Positions 63,183 through 64,000 of a stretch of 64,000 nucleotides of DNA are shown here, one piece after another. The stretch covers positions 3,805,388 through 3,869,387 of the forward strand of contig NZ_CP010892.1 of the NCBI RefSeq assembly GCF_000931465.1, written 5' to 3'. Below the pieces are notes generated by a model. It did no database searches, was not told the DNA's origin, and worked only from the letters and a program-made list of their open reading frames with translations. This stretch comes from Pseudomonas sp. MRSN 12121 (GTDB lineage: Bacteria > Pseudomonadota > Gammaproteobacteria > Pseudomonadales > Pseudomonadaceae). A program made the position numbers and the translations under genes. The number at the start of each line of letters is the position of its first letter. Positions within the stretch are counted from its first letter, which is position 1.

Positions 63183-64000
63183 ATGATCAAGCACTGGATC
63201 AACGGCCGCGAGGTCGAAAGCCAAGACGTCTTCACCAACTACAACCCGGCCACCGGCGAGGCGATCGGTGAAGTGGCCAGCGGCGGCGCCGGGGAAATCG
63301 CCCAGGCGGTGGCAGCGGCCAAGGACGCCTTTCCCAAGTGGGCCAACACCCCGGCCAGGGAGCGCGCGCGCCTGATGCGCAAGCTCGGCGAGCTGATCGA
63401 CCAGAACGTGCCGCAGCTGGCGGAACTGGAAACCCTCGACACCGGCCTGCCGATCCACCAGACCCGCAACGTGCTGATCCCCCGCGCCTCGCACAACTTC
63501 GACTTCTTCGCCGAGGTCTGCACCCGCATGGATGGCCACAGCTATCCGGTGGACGACCAGATGCTCAACTACACCCTGTACCAGCCGGTCGGCGTGTGCG
63601 CCCTGGTGTCGCCGTGGAACGTGCCGTTCATGACCGCCACCTGGAAGACCGCACCGTGCCTGGCCCTGGGCAATACCGCGGTGCTGAAGATGAGCGAGCT
63701 GTCGCCGCTGACCGCCAACGAACTGGGGCGCCTGGCCCTCGAGGCGGGCATTCCGGCCGGCGTGCTGAACATCGTCCAGGGTTACGGCGCCACTGCCGGC
63801 GACGCCCTGGTGCGCCACCCCGACGTGCGCGCCATTTCCTTCACCGGCGGCACCGCCACCGGCAAGAAGATCATGCAGACCGCCGGGCTGAAGAAGTATT
63901 CGATGGAACTAGGCGGCAAGTCGCCGGTGCTGATCTTCGAAGACGCCGACCTGGAACGTGCCCTGGACGCCGCGTTGTTCACCATTTTCTCGCTCAACGG
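63183..64000 (+). CDS. hpaE: 5-carboxymethyl-2-hydroxymuconate semialdehyde dehydrogenase, partial (runs off right edge)
   Basis: The first 272 codons of an aldehyde dehydrogenase. NAD(P)-fold motifs are SPWNVPFMTATWKTAPCLALGN, LKMSELSPLTANELG and FTGGTATGKKIM; ELGGKSPVLIF carries the catalytic Glu. The catalytic Cys lies beyond the edge. In the hpa pathway it oxidises the semialdehyde formed by ring cleavage. Genes for the dioxygenase, hydratase and aldolase are expected further right, by analogy with other Pseudomonas clusters. Confidence 0.92.
   Translation, partial: MIKHWINGREVESQDVFTNYNPATGEAIGEVASGGAGEIAQAVAAAKDAFPKWANTPARERARLMRKLGELIDQNVPQLAELETLDTGLPIHQTRNVLIPRASHNFDFFAEVCTRMDGHSYPVDDQMLNYTLYQPVGVCALVSPWNVPFMTATWKTAPCLALGNTAVLKMSELSPLTANELGRLALEAGIPAGVLNIVQGYGATAGDALVRHPDVRAISFTGGTATGKKIMQTAGLKKYSMELGGKSPVLIFEDADLERALDAALFTIFSLN

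Overview
The window is chromosomal DNA of a fluorescent-group Pseudomonas, probably near P. protegens or P. chlororaphis. That placement is my inference. It rests on high GC with strongly GC-ending codons, on gene sets close to known Pseudomonas loci (kguEKTD-ptxS, hpaBC, hpaA-hpaG1-hpaG2-hpaE, aruH, efeUOB), and on many copies of two palindromic intergenic repeat families. I saw no tRNA, rRNA, insertion sequence, prophage or CRISPR array. Nearly all of the sequence is ordinary tightly packed coding DNA.

Layout. 0-6.2 kb: a signalling operon on the minus strand (hybrid kinase with CHASE3, GAF and three receiver domains, then CheR, CheB and a receiver-kinase that runs off the left edge), with a lone receiver protein transcribed divergently. 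6.3-9.1 kb: a glycosyltransferase, a triplicated 149-bp hairpin array and an AraC regulator. 9.2-13.6 kb: iron uptake operon efeU-efeO-efeB-efeM behind a Fur-like box. 13.8-25.8 kb: an MFS exporter, pssA, a TetR/NTF2-like pair, a sulfur-scavenging pair (sfnG and an acyl-CoA-dehydrogenase-like flavoprotein) with back-to-back sigma-54 promoters, a TSUP permease, nudC with a dienoyl-CoA isomerase, and a two-component system. 26.0-30.3 kb: an RND pump (adaptor plus MexD-like transporter) with no outer-membrane gene. 30.5-34.8 kb: DUF1345, AraC plus LysE, a choline-type binding protein, and an HSL-type esterase.

35.2-40.6 kb is the 2-ketogluconate locus, ptxS-kguE-kguK-kguT-kguD, with two perfect PtxS operators. 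40.8-43.6 kb holds aruH and a chemoreceptor. 44.0-46.2 kb is hpaB-hpaC (4-hydroxyphenylacetate 3-hydroxylase). The rest of the 4-hydroxyphenylacetate pathway (regulator hpaA, then hpaG1-hpaG2-hpaE) begins at 61.5 kb and continues past the right edge.

Between the two hpa halves lie two accessory modules that I regard as the most interesting part of the window. One (46.5-50.8 kb) has a LuxR regulator, an outer-membrane Phenol_MetA-type protein, an MFS transporter and a class II deacetylase-like amidohydrolase. The other (50.9-58.2 kb) has an AraC regulator, a 2,4'-dihydroxyacetophenone-dioxygenase-type cupin, an MFS permease, a zinc alcohol dehydrogenase, an OprB-type porin and a GMC oxidoreductase. 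It looks like a self-contained outer-membrane-to-cytoplasm catabolic pathway whose substrate I cannot name with certainty. Eight Hfq/Crc-type CA motifs (AAnAAnAA) sit in the leaders or first codons of seven catabolic or regulatory genes of this half, suggesting that they share catabolite repression.
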